Of a stretch of 64,000 nt of DNA, positions 44,971-55,379 are shown piece after piece. Origin of the DNA: Dentipellis sp. KUC8613. Lineage: Eukaryota; Basidiomycota; Agaricomycetes; Russulales; Hericiaceae. Made by a program: the position numbers and the translations under genes. Numbering within the stretch: the first letter of the stretch is position 1; each line of letters opens with the position of its first letter. The DNA lies in the NCBI GenBank assembly GCA_002286715.1, contig NSJX01000003.1:1122445-1186444 (forward strand), given 5' to 3'. The notes under the pieces are model-generated. The model saw only the letters and a list, made by a program, of their open reading frames with translations. It was not told where the DNA came from and searched no databases.

Positions 44971-45848
44971 ATGGGAGGCAACCAGTCGGTCCCCAGGATC
45001 ACAGCACAGGATCGTGCTATTCTAGAGTATGTCCATGCACCTCCCCTCTAAAGCAGCATCATTCATGTGCGTTCAGCTTGAAGCTACAGCGTGATAAATT
45101 GAAGCAGTACCAAAGGAAGGTATGCGCGTTCCGGCTGCGCTACCCTCCTGGCTTACACTTTCGCAGATTCAGAACGTGCTCGACCGTGAGCATGAGATAG
45201 CAAAGCAACATCTAGCTTTGGGCCATAAGGACCGCGCACTAATCGCCCTGAGGCGCCGCAAATACCAAGAAAGTCTCCTGGCGAAGACCGATGGACAACT
45301 AGAAAACCTGGAGCAGTTGGTATGTGGGACATTTCTGTCGTATGTTGGTATGGATGCTCAGGGCTGCACGCAGGTCTCGACCATAGAATACTCCTTGGTC
45401 GAGGTTTCCGTGCTACACGGTCTCAAGCAAGGCAACGAAGTTCTTAAACAGATTCACAAGGAGATGGATATTGAGACCGTGGAGAAACTGCTCGGAGAGA
45501 CTGCGGAAGCCAGAGAGTATCAGAAGGTGCGTAGCACCGCTCATCCAGGCACAATTGAGCTCAGCTATGGTGTAGGAATTGGGCGACATGTTGTCCAACA
45601 ATCTATCATTGGATGAGGAAGACGCTGTTCAAGCTGAGCTCGAAGAACTTCAGAAGCAGGCGACACAAGTGCCGACAATACCAGAGCAGCCCGTCGAGCT
45701 TCCGTCGGTCCCAAAAACAGAACCCGTGTCCGTCGAGCCCCAAGGTGAGATTCAGTCGGACGTTCAGGACGCCGTGTCTCAATGTCATGTTACAGACAAG
45801 CAAGAGGAGGAGCCGGAATCAAGGGAGCGGGTCCCAGTACTTGCATAA
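44971..45848 (+). CDS. VPS20: ESCRT-III subunit Vps20 (CHMP6)
   Basis: Nucleates ESCRT-III polymerisation on endosomes downstream of ESCRT-II. Five exons: 44971..45026, 45077..45119, 45167..45319, 45374..45526, 45576..45848; 225 aa. MGGNQS at the start is an N-myristoylation signal, as in Vps20/CHMP6, and supports this ATG. Family text: AILDLKLQRDKLKQYQRKI, a basic first helix, then NEVLKQIHKEMDIETVEKLL, and an acidic, Pro-rich C-terminal tail that would hold the Vps4-interacting motif. Size and charge distribution (basic N-terminal half, acidic C-terminal half) are those of a Snf7-domain protein. Confidence 0.93.
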
Positions 45849-46008
45849 CGACCGGGACGTTGTCCAGTGGAATTGACCTCTGGGAACGCTCGGCCCAACT
45901 AGATACCTGGCTTTCTTCTACGCTTTGGATTATACCGGTAAACATCTGTCAGTGACAATATGTAATATACAGTGCTACACGCAATAAATTATACATCCGA
46001 ATACATGG

Positions 46009-48029
46009 TCAGAAATTCTCGAAGTTCCCGAACCCGAGCTTTTTCTTCTTTACAGGCTCCTCTGGCCCATCGCTCGCAGCAACGGGAGCCGGACGCTTCA
46101 GATTGAGGTATTTTCCGACACCACCACCAACACCACCTGTTGTCGAGGAGTTTTCCAATCCCACTTTGAGGCCGAACCAGTTGATGTCGTCGCCATCCTT
46201 CTTCTCGGGCGCTTTCACACCTTTCGCGGTCTCTTCAGCTTCAGCTTTCCGCGCGAGCTTCTTCGAGAGCCGTGTTTTATATTCCTCGAAGGGATCTTGG
46301 TAGCTGAGATTCCGACGACTATGTGTGAGTCATAGAACGAGAGAGGATGATGGCATACACACATTATGACCTCTGTGATTCGTACAGGTTTCGCAGGTCG
46401 TTCAGTGCCATCCTTGAGAGGCAATTTCTCGAGCGTGTTCAAGACGTCCTCGCCTCCAACCAGCTTCCCGAAGACAGTATGTTTCCTATCTAGGTGTGGA
46501 GTGGGCTTAAACGTTATGTAGAATTGAGACCTGAATAGCGTTCAGTCTAGAATTGTTCGATCAGAAGCGTGAAGCTTACCCATTGGTACTCGCGCCCTTG
46601 TTAGCCATGGCTACTACACCCCGACTATCGTGTTTGGCAGCTCCTTTCAGGTCGTACTCGTCTCGGAACGGTGTTCCCCAATACGACTGGCCTCCGGAAC
46701 CTGTTCCCGTAGGATCACCAGTTTGGATCTGAAGGTGCGGTGAGATCGTCGACGAGTAGCAAACAAGACTTGACCTACCATGAACCCTGGAACTAGTCGA
46801 TGGAAGAGACAGTCATTATACTTCCCTTGCCGCGCGAGCATTAAGAAGTTGTAGCACGTCTTCGGTGCCTTGACCCGACGTCAGGGAATGCGTGTACTTT
46901 CATACGGTGACAACGCACCTTTTCGCAATAAAGCTCCAAGTTGAGACTACCGCCCAGACTGGTGACTACTCGCACGTACGCACGGCGCTTTCCAACGTCC
47001 TTCTCTTTCCCCTTCCCCTTCAATGGCTTTGAGATGTCTTCGAACATCAGTTCTTCCTAACGAAAAGTGAGATTTCGTTCGAGTAAGCACAACTAGGATC
47101 TCTCACCTCATCCCACACGAGCTTCGCTGAGCCAGTCTGGGGATCGACAGAAGTCGAAGTTAGCGATGCGCCAGGAAGACCTGACGAGTAAGGCGAGATA
47201 TTCCCTGAAATGATGTTACTTGTAATTCTGGTAGAGATACTGCGCCGGTACGCACAAGGAACGGCTTCTTTCTTCTTGAGTGTCTCGACCGGTGTATCCT
47301 TTGATACCTTTACAACGGCTGTCTTCTCTTCCTTCGCCGACGTCGCGGCTTTCGACGGGACGGACGCAGGAGGCAGCCCGTGAGGGTTCTGCAAGGTAAT
47401 GACATCCTCCCTGCGTGAAGATAAGAAACGAAGCACCAAGCTCGAAACAGTAAGTTGCGCACTTCTTGAACCGTACATCGTCGACTAGATCCTTTCCGCC
47501 CTTTATACTGTCGGCCAAGAAGACATTCCCGGTAGTCGCGATCGCAACAATGTGCGAGTGCTCGTTGAACGGTTTGAAGGATATGGGGTCGTGGTATTCG
47601 CCGGACGCTTTACGGGAGTAGTGCAGAGTGATTAGGTCCGCTGGGGTCAGCGGCTCCTTCGTGATGGGGTTTGTGTTGTTGTGTTGCCTATAGCATGTGT
47701 GAGTAGAGGGACTGCGAAACACAACTAGGAATTGCGCACTTGAGCCAGGGGATAATGTTTGTGAGTTCGAAGACAAAGCCCGTGCCATCAGCATTACGAG
47801 CAGCAACCGGGTGGGAGAAGGGCTGGAAAGAGAGTGCACAACAGTCGAAGGGTGTTATGCCGGCGGGATTCAGACCCTGCTGCTTTCTGGTACGGATGAG
47901 TGTGGAGAACAGCGCAATAAGAAGGCGTGCTTACGCTTTGAAACCAGAAGATGATGCTGTGTGCTGTCCAAAGAGACCGGAATGTTCAGCATGGGTAACA
48001 TAGAGCTTGTTGGAGTTGCCGTGGCCCAT
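46009..48029 (-). CDS. cyp8: U-box/RING-like peptidyl-prolyl isomerase (Cyp8/PPIL2)
   Basis: Nuclear cyclophilin fused to a U-box, associated with the spliceosome and with ubiquitin ligase activity. Ten exons: 48029..47935, 47886..47740, 47687..47463, 47410..47256, 47204..47107, 47056..46919, 46868..46779, 46728..46580, 46530..46363, 46318..46009; 524 aa. The N-terminal U-box region reads [16 protein letters not shown] and [11 protein letters not shown] linker contains [19 protein letters not shown]. The cyclophilin domain has [51 protein letters not shown] and [14 protein letters not shown]. The tail is Lys-rich, ending [13 protein letters not shown]. Every intron is 47-54 bp. Domain order and length match PPIL2 orthologues. 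Confidence 0.95.
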
Positions 48030-48214
48030 GACGGTGGAAAGAGAGCAGTGAGGAAAGCGTGACTGCCGCGCTTGCGGCTTTGCGCGACTCGGACGCGTCT
48101 TCTCCCTCTCTTCATCTCAGTCGGCACCTCTACACCGGTAAGTATCAATCGTCTTCTTACTCATAGCTCAGACACTCACCAAAGCTTCAGACTCTTCTGC
48201 TCAGTTGGGCGTCC
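48030..48214. promoter_or_regulatory. Divergent promoter Cyp8 / PPR gene, with a probable 5' UTR intron
   Basis: 185 bp between start codons. On the + strand GTAAGT at 48138 and CTTCAG ending at 48190 would delimit a 53-bp leader intron of the PPR gene. Confidence 0.45.
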
Positions 48215-50428
48215 ATGATCATCGCCCGTGCTGCCAACAAGCACTCTACACTTCTCCTTGACTTCCTAGTTCCTGGTCTTGCCCGATTCCGACCCAAGAG
48301 CACCAAAGCCAAATCATCCCGTGCACGGACATGGAGCCCGAGCCATGCCAATAGTACGTCTCCGTCACGGCATACCCATGCGTCCAAGATAGTGCAGGGG
48401 GACAACGATGTGGCAGGGAAGCTTTCAGCGAGAGTCCAGACATTCCGGTGGGCTCTCGAGCAGAATGATATTCCCTTGGTTTTTGAAGCATGGAAGGCCC
48501 TCGAAGACCAGTTCCACCTCCTTGGACTGCCTGTCATAGATTCTCTGTCTCGATTCGTGGTATCCCACTGTCCACTTGAGCCGCAGAAACATTGGCCGCA
48601 TGCTGAAATGCTGGAGAGAATGGCTCTCGCCACGGCTCAGATGCGCTCTTACGATGCCCTCAGGACATGTTTGCTGGCCCATGTAAAGCGGGGAAATCCG
48701 GATGGCGCACTGTCGCTCTATAATATGTTTCTAGGCCCCTGGCTCGTGGAACACGCTTCAAAACAAAAGGAAGCAGCGGAGGTGGACTGGGACCCGGACC
48801 TGGACGTGAACCTCCCGGAGGAAGGATTGGTACAGGAGCGGACTCCACCGAGAGCTTCGGAGATAGTTCTTCTTGCAGTCATCGCACAGGCAATGAAAGA
48901 CGACTTCAACGCGGCTATACATCTCGCCATCGAAGCTCCCTTCACCGTTGACCAAGCGATCATTCCTGACCTTCTTGAAGCCTTGGATCTTCCTGCAGCG
49001 ATTCAACCGAAAGCTTCTGCGTTCATTGCTCATACCATGACTGCACAACTCTTCCGAAAATCTCACGACATTGCGGCCAGAATCAATGCTCTATCTACAC
49101 AGTCATCCTTCAAGCGGTTAGCAGAACTTCGTCAATTATTGATGGAAGGGCTGTCGGACAAGTATCCATGGCTCGCGAGCAATCCATCTCAGGTTTCCAA
49201 ACAGAGGCCATTGCTCATGGAGGAGACTGTCTGGGCAGCCTTGATCAGAGCATACCTAAGACTCGGCCGCATGGAGGACACTGAGGCCATCTGGGATGAC
49301 ATGATTCGCATGGGCGTTGTACCTACGATCCGGACTTGGACCACTCTCCTCCTGCATATTGGCAATTTGAAGGGTGCGGACCGCGCTCTTGAAACTTTCA
49401 ATACCATGAAGGCGGCTGGGATCACGCCGAGCGCAGCCAATTACAGGATTCTGATTTCTTTCTTCTCGCAGGAACGGAAGATGCAGGAGGCTGTCGAACT
49501 GTTCAAGGAGTTTCAGAGCACGAAGCTTGCTCCACCAATGTCACCCCTCCCGTCCCTATCTGTCACTGCCGTCTACAACAAGATGCTGCAAGGTTATCTA
49601 CACGCCTCTCAGGCAGAGGACGCCCGAAATCTGCTGGAGCAGATGCGAACAAATGGACCTAAACCAGACGTCACGAGTTACAACACTTTCTTATTCTATT
49701 ACCACTCGACGAAGGACTATCGGCGCTTCTCTTCGACACTCAAAGCTATCGTAGCGGATGGGTTGCGGGGCGATGTAGTCACGTTCTCAACTCTGCTGTC
49801 CGCATACCTTCAGATTCGACCGAGGGACGAAGCTATTAGCGCCGTCGTCCGAATGATGCAGAAACACGGCGTGGAACCTAACGTGGTGACGTACACTTCA
49901 ATCATCAGTAACCTGCTCAAGGAACGGGAAGAAGGTGCTCTGCGCGCTGCACTAGACGTGCTGAGGATGATGGAAGAGGACAGTGACCCGCAGGTTGCTC
50001 CAAACGTCGTAACCTATACAAGCATCCTGACTGGCGTTTACACGTGGGAGGGTCTTGATAGGCGGCTCCGGGAAGAATGCGCGGAATACGCGTTGCGCAA
50101 GATGAAGGAGAAGAAGATACGCTTTACCACCGTGACATACAACATTCTCATTTCGGCGATGCTCAAGAACCGGGATCCCAAGAGCATGCAGCAGGCACTG
50201 GAATACTACCGGGAGATGCGAAGAGAGAGGGTGCCAATGTCGCAAGACACATGGTTCATATTGTTACGGGGACTTTTGGACAGGGATGAAGTGGTATTGG
50301 CTGAGGGGATTGCAAATGAATTCGAACATGCTAGAGGTTCAAGAGGAGAGGCGCTGGAGCGCTTGGTGGAGAAGGTGAAGTTGAAGGCTAGCTGGTTGAG
50401 ATCTGCAGAAGGAGTAGTTGAGGTTTGA
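48215..50428 (+). CDS. Pentatricopeptide-repeat (PPR) protein, probably mitochondrial
   Basis: Single-exon coding sequence, 737 aa. The Arg/Lys/Ser-rich, acid-poor first 50 residues look like a mitochondrial presequence. From about residue 330 a run of 35-residue PPR units follows: TVWAALIRAYLRLGRMEDTE, TWTTLLLHIGNLKGADRALE, NYRILISFFSQERKMQEAVE, VYNKMLQGYLHASQAEDARN, SYNTFLFYYHSTKDYRR, TFSTLLSAYLQ, TYTSIISNLLKE, TYTSILTGVY and TYNILISAMLKN. PPR tracts bind single-stranded RNA base by base; in fungi they serve maturation, stability or translation of mitochondrial transcripts. No endonuclease or other added domain is seen. The RNA target is unknown. Lack of introns in the coding part is unusual beside its intron-rich neighbours. 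Confidence 0.9.
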   Translation: MIIARAANKHSTLLLDFLVPGLARFRPKSTKAKSSRARTWSPSHANSTSPSRHTHASKIVQGDNDVAGKLSARVQTFRWALEQNDIPLVFEAWKALEDQFHLLGLPVIDSLSRFVVSHCPLEPQKHWPHAEMLERMALATAQMRSYDALRTCLLAHVKRGNPDGALSLYNMFLGPWLVEHASKQKEAAEVDWDPDLDVNLPEEGLVQERTPPRASEIVLLAVIAQAMKDDFNAAIHLAIEAPFTVDQAIIPDLLEALDLPAAIQPKASAFIAHTMTAQLFRKSHDIAARINALSTQSSFKRLAELRQLLMEGLSDKYPWLASNPSQVSKQRPLLMEETVWAALIRAYLRLGRMEDTEAIWDDMIRMGVVPTIRTWTTLLLHIGNLKGADRALETFNTMKAAGITPSAANYRILISFFSQERKMQEAVELFKEFQSTKLAPPMSPLPSLSVTAVYNKMLQGYLHASQAEDARNLLEQMRTNGPKPDVTSYNTFLFYYHSTKDYRRFSSTLKAIVADGLRGDVVTFSTLLSAYLQIRPRDEAISAVVRMMQKHGVEPNVVTYTSIISNLLKEREEGALRAALDVLRMMEEDSDPQVAPNVVTYTSILTGVYTWEGLDRRLREECAEYALRKMKEKKIRFTTVTYNILISAMLKNRDPKSMQQALEYYREMRRERVPMSQDTWFILLRGLLDRDEVVLAEGIANEFEHARGSRGEALERLVEKVKLKASWLRSAEGVVEV

Positions 50429-50467
50429 ATGGAGGATGGGATATATTGGTCATATACAGACTGTGCG

Positions 50468-50780
50468 CTAATTGGCTGCGGAGGGTAGGGGCTGCTGTCC
50501 GAGCAGGAAGCTCTTGCCGAGGCCAAATTTGAGATAGCGGGCGTAAGCTGAAAGAGGGTACGGAAAATTAGGGGGAAAGGATGGGCGAGAAGAGGAGGAG
50601 AGACGGACCCCAGTAGCTACAGCGTCTACCCAACCACTTGCCGAGATAGGGGAATAGAACGAGGGAAACGACTTGGACTAGCTGATTGAGGGACTCTTCC
50701 CACTCCTCCTGGGCGACATCGAGGTCGTCGTCGGGGTCATATGACGAGCGGGAGTCGAGGGAATCGATAGAGTGGGGCAT
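50468..50780 (-). CDS. MIM2: Mim2/Emr1-like mitochondrial outer-membrane insertion protein
   Basis: Very small protein, 83 aa, from exons 50780..50609 and 50547..50468 (intron 61 bp, GTCCGT..TTTCAG). An acidic N-terminus leads into AQEEWEESLNQLVQVVSLV, a single membrane helix (about 30-50) with LFPYLGKWLGRRCSYWAYAR, and a short C-terminal tail. In yeast, Mim2 with Mim1 forms the MIM complex that inserts alpha-helical outer-membrane proteins; fission yeast Emr1 is the related protein. The WEES...PYLGKxLGRR..YW pattern and size (yeast Mim2 is 87 aa) support the call. The family is recognised from memory of short motifs only. The stop lies 39 bp from the convergent PPR stop. Confidence 0.78.
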
Positions 50781-50921
50781 TGGGACACGCGCGGAGCAAA
50801 CCAGTTCGGCGCTTCACACAAGCAGATGCCCGCGCGGAAACGGCCGGCGAACTCGCGTGCATCATCACGACTTGGACGCCGTCGCTCTCTCCATCCCCCA
50901 TCTCTCCTCTGCTCATGCGGC
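50781..50921. promoter_or_regulatory. Divergent promoter MIM2 / sugar transporter
   Basis: 141 bp between start codons, the tightest head-to-head pair in the window. The frame of the transporter is open upstream to 50772, so a longer N-terminus overlapping this region is possible. Confidence 0.4.
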
Positions 50922-53489
50922 ATGGACGTCCCCGTTCCCCCGCCCTCCCGACGCCGCCTTGTAGGCCAGCCTCTACTATACTCAATCTCCGTATTCGCCA
51001 GTCTCGGCGTCTTTCTCGTGAGTCCTTCTCCGTACCCCACACCGTATCCCTGTTCACCGCTTCGTGTGTACACAGTTCGGATATGACCAAGGGTACGTGC
51101 TCGCGACACTCCGCCTTTCCCCCAATTTCTAACATCTCTTGCTCTCAGTGTCATGTCGGGGATCATCACTGGTCCCCATTTCCGCAAGTTCTTCCATACA
51201 CCAGGTTCCGTCGAGCTCGGTACCATGGTAGCTGTGCTCGAAATTGGCGCCTTCAGTGAGGCTGAGCTGTCACTCATGCACCGTACCCTGTGGTTTCTTA
51301 CACTCTTTTCAGTAACGTCTCTTGCTGCTGGTCGTGTGGGTGACATTATTGGCCGGCGCGGTACACTCTTCATTGGCGCAGTCGTATTCGGCATCGGAGG
51401 TGCGATTCAGACATTCACCACCGGCTTCGCCGTTATGGTTGTTGGCCGCGTTATCAGTGGGTTCGGTGTTGGACTCTTGTCGTAAGCCGATCCCGTCTTG
51501 CACCGATTCGTGCGCTCACCAATCTGTTCACAGAACCATCGTGCCCATATACCAGAGTGAAATCTCTCCACCCAATCATGTATGCGCGCTTCTTTTACTC
51601 GTTCGCGATATGACATCTGACAAGTCTCCAGCGGGGCGCTTTGGCGTGCATGGAGTTCACGGGCAACATCTTCGGCTACGCTTCATCAGTCGTACGTAAT
51701 GCATATTGTCTACTGGTCACGGGCTCCACTCACAGAATTGACAGTGGATCGACTACTTTTGCTCGTTCATCGACTCGGATATGTCCTGGCGGATACCACT
51801 CTTCATCCAATGCGTAATTGGCGCCATTCTTGCCGCCGGCTCACTTGTCATTCCAGAAAGTCCTCGGTATTGCTTTTCCTCTCCCAATACTGTTGATGTA
51901 GACTCGCTCACCTCTCATTCCAGGTGGCTCATTGATGTGGATAGAGATGCAGAGGGTATGAGCGTGATTGCTGACTTGCATGGCGGCGACCCAGAGGACC
52001 TATTGGCGAAAGCCGAATTCCAGGAGATCAAGGACCGTGTTATTTTTGAGGTTAGGGTTCCACGCCACTTCCTCGCGAAACAGATTCTAAGACATGAACG
52101 CAGCGGGAGAGCGGCGAAGGTCGCACATATTCTGCTATGTGGAAGAAGTACAAACGTCGTATTCTCTTGGCTATGTCTTCACAGGCATTTGCTCAACTTG
52201 TAAGTCTGACTTCACCTGCATAGCGCGCCTTCCGCATGCTTACCTCTCGGATCACAGAATGGTATCAATGGTGAGTATCCTTCTATCATTGCAAGGGAGA
52301 CACTGAATTTATAATTCGACCAGTCATCTCCTATTATGCACGTAAGTGATCTTCGTCATCACGCTCCGGCGGTTAGCTGACGTACTCTTCGTCTATAGCC
52401 AGTGTGTTTGAAGGTTAGCACTCGCTCGTCGACATAAATTGCGGTTGATTCTGAACATTGTGCAGAGGCTGGCTGGCTCGGACGTCAGGCTATCCTCATG
52501 GCTGGGATTAATGCCATCATATACCTTTTCAGCACGGTACCCACGTAAGTTGCCTTATCACGGGGTACTCACGATCTCATACGGGTTCTATAGTTGGTAT
52601 CTCGTTGATCGTCTTGGCCGCCGTCCTATCTTGCTTTCAGGCGCTGTTGTGGTGAGTCGCAGATTCCCGTCCCGGGTCATTGCAATGCTCATCGTCGACT
52701 TTCAGATGGCCGCCGCGTTGTGTGCCACTGGTTGGTGGATGTACATCGACGTCCCAGCAACACCGAACGCCGTTGTCGCATGTGTTATCATCTACAATGC
52801 TTTCTTCGGCTATAGCTGGGGTCCTCTCCCCTGGTTGTACCCTCCCGAAGTTCGTTTATCTTCTGTATTTTTCCTCCGTGTGCTATCATCTAAGCTGGGG
52901 TGTTCTGCAGATCTTGCCCTTGACTGTGCGCGCTAAGGGTGTCTCGCTCTCTACAGCGACTAACTGGGCTTTCAACTTCGTTGTTGGGGAGGGCACACCG
53001 TACTTGCAAGAGGTCATTGGCTGGCGACTTTATCCTATGCACGGATTCTTCTGCATCTGCAGTTTTGTTCTCGGTACGTTGACACTGTCGTTGTCGTGGG
53101 TTCATAGCATTTATCGGTATCCTTTTTCTAGTGTACTTCTGTGAGTTTCGCCGTACGAACTTACGGGATATTGCTGACTCCTTCCAGTGTACCCCGAAAC
53201 CAAGGGTGTCCCTCTCGAGGAGATGGATGCAGTCTTCGGCGAAGGTTTGTTGCATACAATTATCATCGTCTTTCGTGCTAATTGCATGATGATAGACGAA
53301 CGCGAGGAGGCGCTCGAAAACGAATCTGAACGCGCATCTCTTGTGTCCAGTTCCATTCACACCAACCACCAATCCATCAGTCCTCCACGCGTCAAGCGCC
53401 ACAACCCTGCAAGCACAGGATGGGTCAGCCGCATCCTTGGCAGAACGGACGGTCGTGCGTCCTACGAGCCCATCGCAGATAATGAATAG
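50922..53489 (+). CDS. MFS sugar transporter
   Basis: Twelve-helix proton/sugar symporter of the Hxt/Stl1-like family. Nineteen exons: 50922..51017, 51076..51092, 51149..51255, 51313..51481, 51534..51579, 51632..51691, 51745..51866, 51924..52050, 52104..52199, 52258..52270, 52324..52341, 52399..52413, 52466..52544, 52594..52651, 52706..52849, 52911..53073, 53132..53140, 53188..53244, 53296..53489; 529 aa. Signatures: FGYDQGVMSGI, GRVGDIIGRRG, SEISPPNHRGAL, PESPRWL, RESGEGRTYSAMWKKYKRR, QLNGINVISYYAPSVFE, VDRLGRRP, GYSWGPLPWLYPPEI and YPETKGVPLEEMD. Exons 10, 11, 12 and 17 have only 13, 18, 15 and 9 nt, yet each completes a conserved sugar-transporter motif. Plasma membrane; the sugar specificity is not readable. 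Confidence 0.93.
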
Positions 53490-53894
53490 GAACTTGCGAG
53501 GATGGATGGCGACGCTGCTGGAGAAGATGAGGAAGACGAGAGCGAGCGAAAGGCACAGAGGGGCGCATCTTCAAGGTCGAGGCTGTCACCATAGCACTTC
53601 CGATGCGCGAAGATGGCCCCCACTCCCCCACCTATATATGCGGCGCCATTTTGGTGACTGCTCTCCTTCCCATTTCTCACATCCATCCTCGCAACATACC
53701 GCTGTCTTCGCTCTATACGCTACTTCTTCGAAAGCTGTCGCTTGTAATATACATCATGTCCTGTACATCGTCGCATACCCACTAACTACGTCACGAATTT
53801 TAGTCCTTTCTGCTTTTTGCACACCACGCAACGGACCTCGGTGTATGTACGGCAGTGCATCATGTACATAGAGTACAATTCGACCTTCATACTT
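53490..53894. other. Convergent 3' region, no gene seen
   Basis: 405 bp between the stops of the sugar transporter (+) and the Tda3-like gene (-). Nothing coding recognised. Confidence 0.5.
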
Positions 53895-55192
53895 CTAGAG
53901 ACCTAGAAGGGAGATGTCTGCGCTGACGGGTCTCCCGAGGATCGACTCTGCGAGTACGAGGCCAGTACCTAGACTCATTGAAATGCCCCACGGCCCATGC
54001 CCAGCACATACCCACACGCTCCCTGTGACACCCGTCTTCACCTTGTCCAACGCAGCCAGCAGCGGTTTGCCGCTCGGTGTCACTGGCCGGTGGCAGAGCC
54101 CCGTCCTTATGACATCGAGTTTATCGTCGCCAAGCAGCTTCCGCGCAGCCTGTTCTAGCAGCTTGATCCCGTCCTCAGTTGGCGCTGCGTCCGTCGCGAG
54201 CTCGGGAACGGGGATCGTGGTCGTGTTGAGGCCTGCGAGGTAGATGTCGCCTGCGGCGCGACTGAAGATCTCCGGGGCGAACCCGAAGCCGGAGTCAGAC
54301 GCGAAGGCGGCGTGGCACCCGCCTGGAGCTGCTGCTGCTGTGGGAAGCGTGTACGAGTCGTGAGTCCAGTGTGGGGAGCGGAGGACGATGGAGTGCCCGG
54401 AGAGCTGGCTGATGGGCAGGACAGTTTTGGAGGAGGGGAAGAGCGTCGTGAAGACGCGGGGGGTCCAAACGCCGGCTGTGAGCACGAGCGCGTCGCAGGG
54501 TATGGTGGTTTCAGACCCGTCTGCGCGGCGGATGGTGAGGCCGGTCAGCACGTTGTCGGGGGACGTCTGGATGGAAACAGGCGTGGCAGGGTGGTGAAGC
54601 TCCGCTCCGCGAGCCTGGCTTTGCTTCAGGAGGAACCGCGAGAGCAGCAGAGGGTCTCTGCAGCAGGGTTCAAGTCCGGTTCCTGCGGATGTGGTGGAGG
54701 TACATACACTATAGCCGTGGTGTCTCCGCCAGATATGGTCTCCACGACGTTGCCGTCCACGTCAGTGTTTCTTCCCGCTGCCAACCACTGCGGGGGACCG
54801 GTGCTCCCTGCGTGCGCGCTGGCCATCAACGCCCTGCTCGTACCCTCGAACAGCCAATCTTCACCCCTCGCGCCGGATTCGACCGCGTGCGCTGCAGACA
54901 TCGAGAATGATGTGCTCGGGCTGTAGCCCCACACCTTGCCTCCGTCGTGCTCTTCTGCGAGTTTCCTATGCATATCGAATGACAGCTTTCCGAGCGACGC
55001 GGTAGCCGGTGCGAACCAGTCTCGCGCGAGGAAGCCGGCTGCCTTGCCGGAGGCAGAGGCGAAGAGCTCCGGAGAGGCCTCGACGAGGTGGATCTTGGTC
55101 GAGGAAGAGAGCAGCGAGAGGTAGTATGCGGTCGAGACACCGATGATACCTGCGCCGACGATGACGACGTTCTGTGGGTGAGTAGAGGCCAT
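53895..55192 (-). CDS. TDA3: FAD-dependent oxidoreductase, Tda3-like (DAO family)
   Basis: Flavoprotein of the D-amino-acid oxidase fold; yeast Tda3 is a putative oxidoreductase linked to late endosomes and retrograde traffic. Two exons 55192..54708 and 54657..53895 (intron 50 bp, GTATGT..TGCAG); 415 aa. The dinucleotide-binding motif VVIVGAGIIGVSTAYYLS is at residues 9-26, followed by SASGKAAGFLARDWF (the GKAGG-like block of Tda3), SGGDTTAIVDPLLLSRFLL across the intron, DALVLTAGVWTP, and the C-terminal flavin contact AGHGPWGISMSLGTGLVLAE. No signal or membrane segment. The substrate is unknown. Head-to-head with the helicase gene. Confidence 0.85.
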
Positions 55193-55379
55193 GGAGAGTT
55201 CGGACGTACTGAAAAACGACAGTGCAGATAGGAGGTCTACATGTCGGGCGTATAAGTAGATGTCAGAGATTACCTTGACTCGATAGCGGGCGTCCGACGC
55301 TGCACCGAAGCTGCAAGCTCGTGGGCCGACGCGTCGCGCCAAGCAGGACGCCGTGTCACCCGCTTTGCTCTTGAAGCCC
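55193..55379. promoter_or_regulatory. Divergent promoter Tda3-like / helicase
   Basis: 187 bp between start codons. No TATA box seen. Confidence 0.4.
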
